Source: Iodobacter fluviatilis (GTDB lineage: Bacteria > Pseudomonadota > Gammaproteobacteria > Burkholderiales > Chitinibacteraceae). From it: 64,000 bases of DNA. Shown here one piece after another: positions 62,714 to 64,000 of this stretch; position 1 is the stretch's first letter, and the number at the start of each line of letters is the position of its first letter. The translations under genes were made by a program, and so were the position numbers. The notes under the pieces are model-generated. The model did no database searches and was not told the DNA's origin. It saw nothing but the letters and a program-made list of their open reading frames with translations. Where the stretch lies: positions 248,001-312,000 of the forward strand of contig NZ_UGHR01000003.1 of the NCBI RefSeq assembly GCF_900451195.1. Direction: 5' to 3'.

Positions 62714-62739
62714 AATTCACTCAGATGACTCAACCCTTA

Positions 62740-63726
62740 TTATCTGTGCAGCAACTGCCCTGCTTTAAATGTAACTACATCATCTTTTGCCATAAAAAAT
62801 ATCGCATACCGCAGCGCCACATAGCCCACAACCACGGTGGCAATGCCTAATTCAAACTGCGCCAGCCATTGAATCTGATTCACATAAGCAGCAGCAAATT
62901 CCCATTGCCCAAGCAGGTGACTCACTTTAAACAGCGCCGTAGCACCAATTACCAGCGGGAAAGTAAATGCAGCATAGCCTGGTGAAAAGGGCAGAATCAG
63001 CAGCTTGAAAAAGGCGAGGTAGATAATGCCTGTCATCAGCACCGCAATCCCGAATAACAGAGCCACAATCAGCAGCGATGGCTCGGTGGTCACGGTTAAG
63101 TAGCCCGCAAGTGAGAGGCTGGCAGGGGCAGCCAGAATGGCGATGGTTGGCTTGGCCGCATCAGGTACTTCATGGCTGAAAATCAAACGGTAGAGCATCA
63201 GCGGCAGCATCACTGCGTAGCAAAATATCCCAAACCACAGCAAGCCATTTGCTAGAGCGGCAAATTGCCCGCCAGGAAAAGCCACATCCGCAACGATAAT
63301 CCCTACCGGTGGCACAAACCAGCTTGGCACCATATGGTGAATTTCAAAGTCTTTAGCCCGATGCCAGATAAACGTCGCCAGAAACACCATATGCAAGATC
63401 ACGGCAAATAGCCAAAGACCCTCAGCAAAAGCGGGAGCAAAGTGACCTGATGCCTTTGACACCACCATCGTAGCCATTGCAAAGGTTGGAACCACGCTGC
63501 CAACCACAGGGTGGGCTAAATCTTTCAGCAGTAAACGGGGGTGAAGCACAAATTTGAAAGCTAGAATAAGTAACAGCACTGAGGCGATCACAGCGCCTGA
63601 TAGCTGAGCATAACCAGAAAAATCGCCAGCGTTTTCCCAACACCACCCAAGGCTGGCAAGGCCTAAAGCTAAACCCGCCATTGGAGTAGGAGCGGCGGCA
63701 AGTAATTGATGAATTCGCTTAAACAT
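62740..63726 (-). CDS. TDT/SLAC1-family transporter (TehA-like)
   Basis: 328 residues with ten TM helices. Start HQLLAAAPTPMAGLALGLASLGWCW is typical of TehA/SLAC1 proteins (PMAGLALG), and HPVVGSVVPTFAMATMVV is the pore-region motif. Members export or conduct dicarboxylates, tellurite-related anions or chloride; the substrate is not predictable here. It is divergent from a LysR gene 97 bp away, which probably controls it. Confidence 0.88.
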   Translation of the reverse strand: MFKRIHQLLAAAPTPMAGLALGLASLGWCWENAGDFSGYAQLSGAVIASVLLLILAFKFVLHPRLLLKDLAHPVVGSVVPTFAMATMVVSKASGHFAPAFAEGLWLFAVILHMVFLATFIWHRAKDFEIHHMVPSWFVPPVGIIVADVAFPGGQFAALANGLLWFGIFCYAVMLPLMLYRLIFSHEVPDAAKPTIAILAAPASLSLAGYLTVTTEPSLLIVALLFGIAVLMTGIIYLAFFKLLILPFSPGYAAFTFPLVIGATALFKVSHLLGQWEFAAAYVNQIQWLAQFELGIATVVVGYVALRYAIFFMAKDDVVTFKAGQLLHR

Positions 63727-63823
63727 ACGACGACCTTCTTATTTATTGCAGTACAAATAGAATACCGCCCGGATATTGTTTATCATATCTAAATGATTTG
63801 AATTAGGCGTTTAGTTAAATCAA

Positions 63824-64000
63824 ATGAAGCTCACTCTGCAACAGCTAAAATCCTTCGCTGCCATTGCCCGCTATGGCAATCTTGGCACGGCAGCCAATGA
63901 GCTGTGCCTGAGCAAGGGCGCCATTTCTCAGTCTTTGCAAGAGTTAGAGCGCCAGCTGGCCACACCGTTGTTTGATCGGATACATCCGCGCCTGCAATTA
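63824..64000 (+). CDS. LysR-family regulator, 3' end outside window
   Basis: First 59 residues only: KLTLQQLKSFAAIARYGNL, then AANELCLSKGAISQSLQELE, a clear LysR winged helix-turn-helix. It is divergent from the TDT transporter gene, the usual arrangement of a LysR regulator and its target. Confidence 0.92.
   Translation, partial: MKLTLQQLKSFAAIARYGNLGTAANELCLSKGAISQSLQELERQLATPLFDRIHPRLQL

Overview
The window looks like a chromosomal segment of a betaproteobacterium of the order Neisseriales (an Iodobacter/Chromobacterium-type genome is my best guess; the genus is not proven). Conserved housekeeping genes (maf, rlmH, an AlgZ/AlgR-like pair, comM, parE, proQ, type IV pilins with sigma-54 promoters) frame one very large insertion.

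Left chromosomal arm (1-11972): a pilin glycosylation and pilin locus on the minus strand (an O-oligosaccharyltransferase-like gene, one pilin, a GT-C/TPR membrane protein, two near-identical pilins). Then come tRNA-Thr(CGT), whose terminator is split by a small palindromic repeat, maf, rlmH, a CSS-EAL phosphodiesterase, an RluA-type pseudouridine synthase, a LytTR response regulator with its kinase, and the first 369 codons of comM.

Island (11973-56473, 44.5 kb): a Tn7-like transposon interrupts comM. Both ends are visible: terminal repeats beginning TGCCCA, sub-terminal repeats of the TCATCAAARTTA type, and a 5-bp target duplication (CTACC). Its transposition operon tnsA-tnsB-tnsC-tniQ-tniQ (21652-28531) lies in the interior rather than at an end. 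The cargo, left to right, is: an uncharacterised Gly-rich gene; IS21 and IS3 relics; an operon of three JmjC/cupin-type oxygenases and an MFS exporter led by one or two tiny ORFs, which resembles an undescribed ribosomally synthesised peptide pathway; more IS relics; the tns operon; a possible nuclease; a zinc-hook SMC-like ATPase flanked by two copies of a ~115-bp MITE-like repeat; a membrane HEPN-like protein; a five-gene GTPase/caspase conflict system whose GAP1-like and caspase proteins end in the same effector-associated domain; a secreted NUC1-type nuclease; umuDC and an SRAP (HMCES/YedK) gene sharing a palindromic operator; AbrB-like and Phd-like antitoxin-type genes; a zinc-ribbon protein; and a type VI secretion VgrG-RHS(AHH nuclease)-immunity module with relics of an older immunity gene and an RHS fragment.

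Right chromosomal arm (56474-64000): the 3' part of comM, a parS-like site touching the parE start codon, parE, an M48 peptidase fused to a pilin-like domain, a hemerythrin-domain gene under palindromic operators, a phosphopantetheinyl transferase, proQ carrying a 20-bp tandem duplication that changes its end, a TDT/SLAC1 transporter, and the start of a divergent LysR regulator.

The two most promising candidates for new biology are the JmjC-MFS-small-peptide operon (14297-19734) and the GTPase/GAP1/caspase system (34508-41170), both carried by the transposon. All family names come from motifs read by eye; no database search was run.
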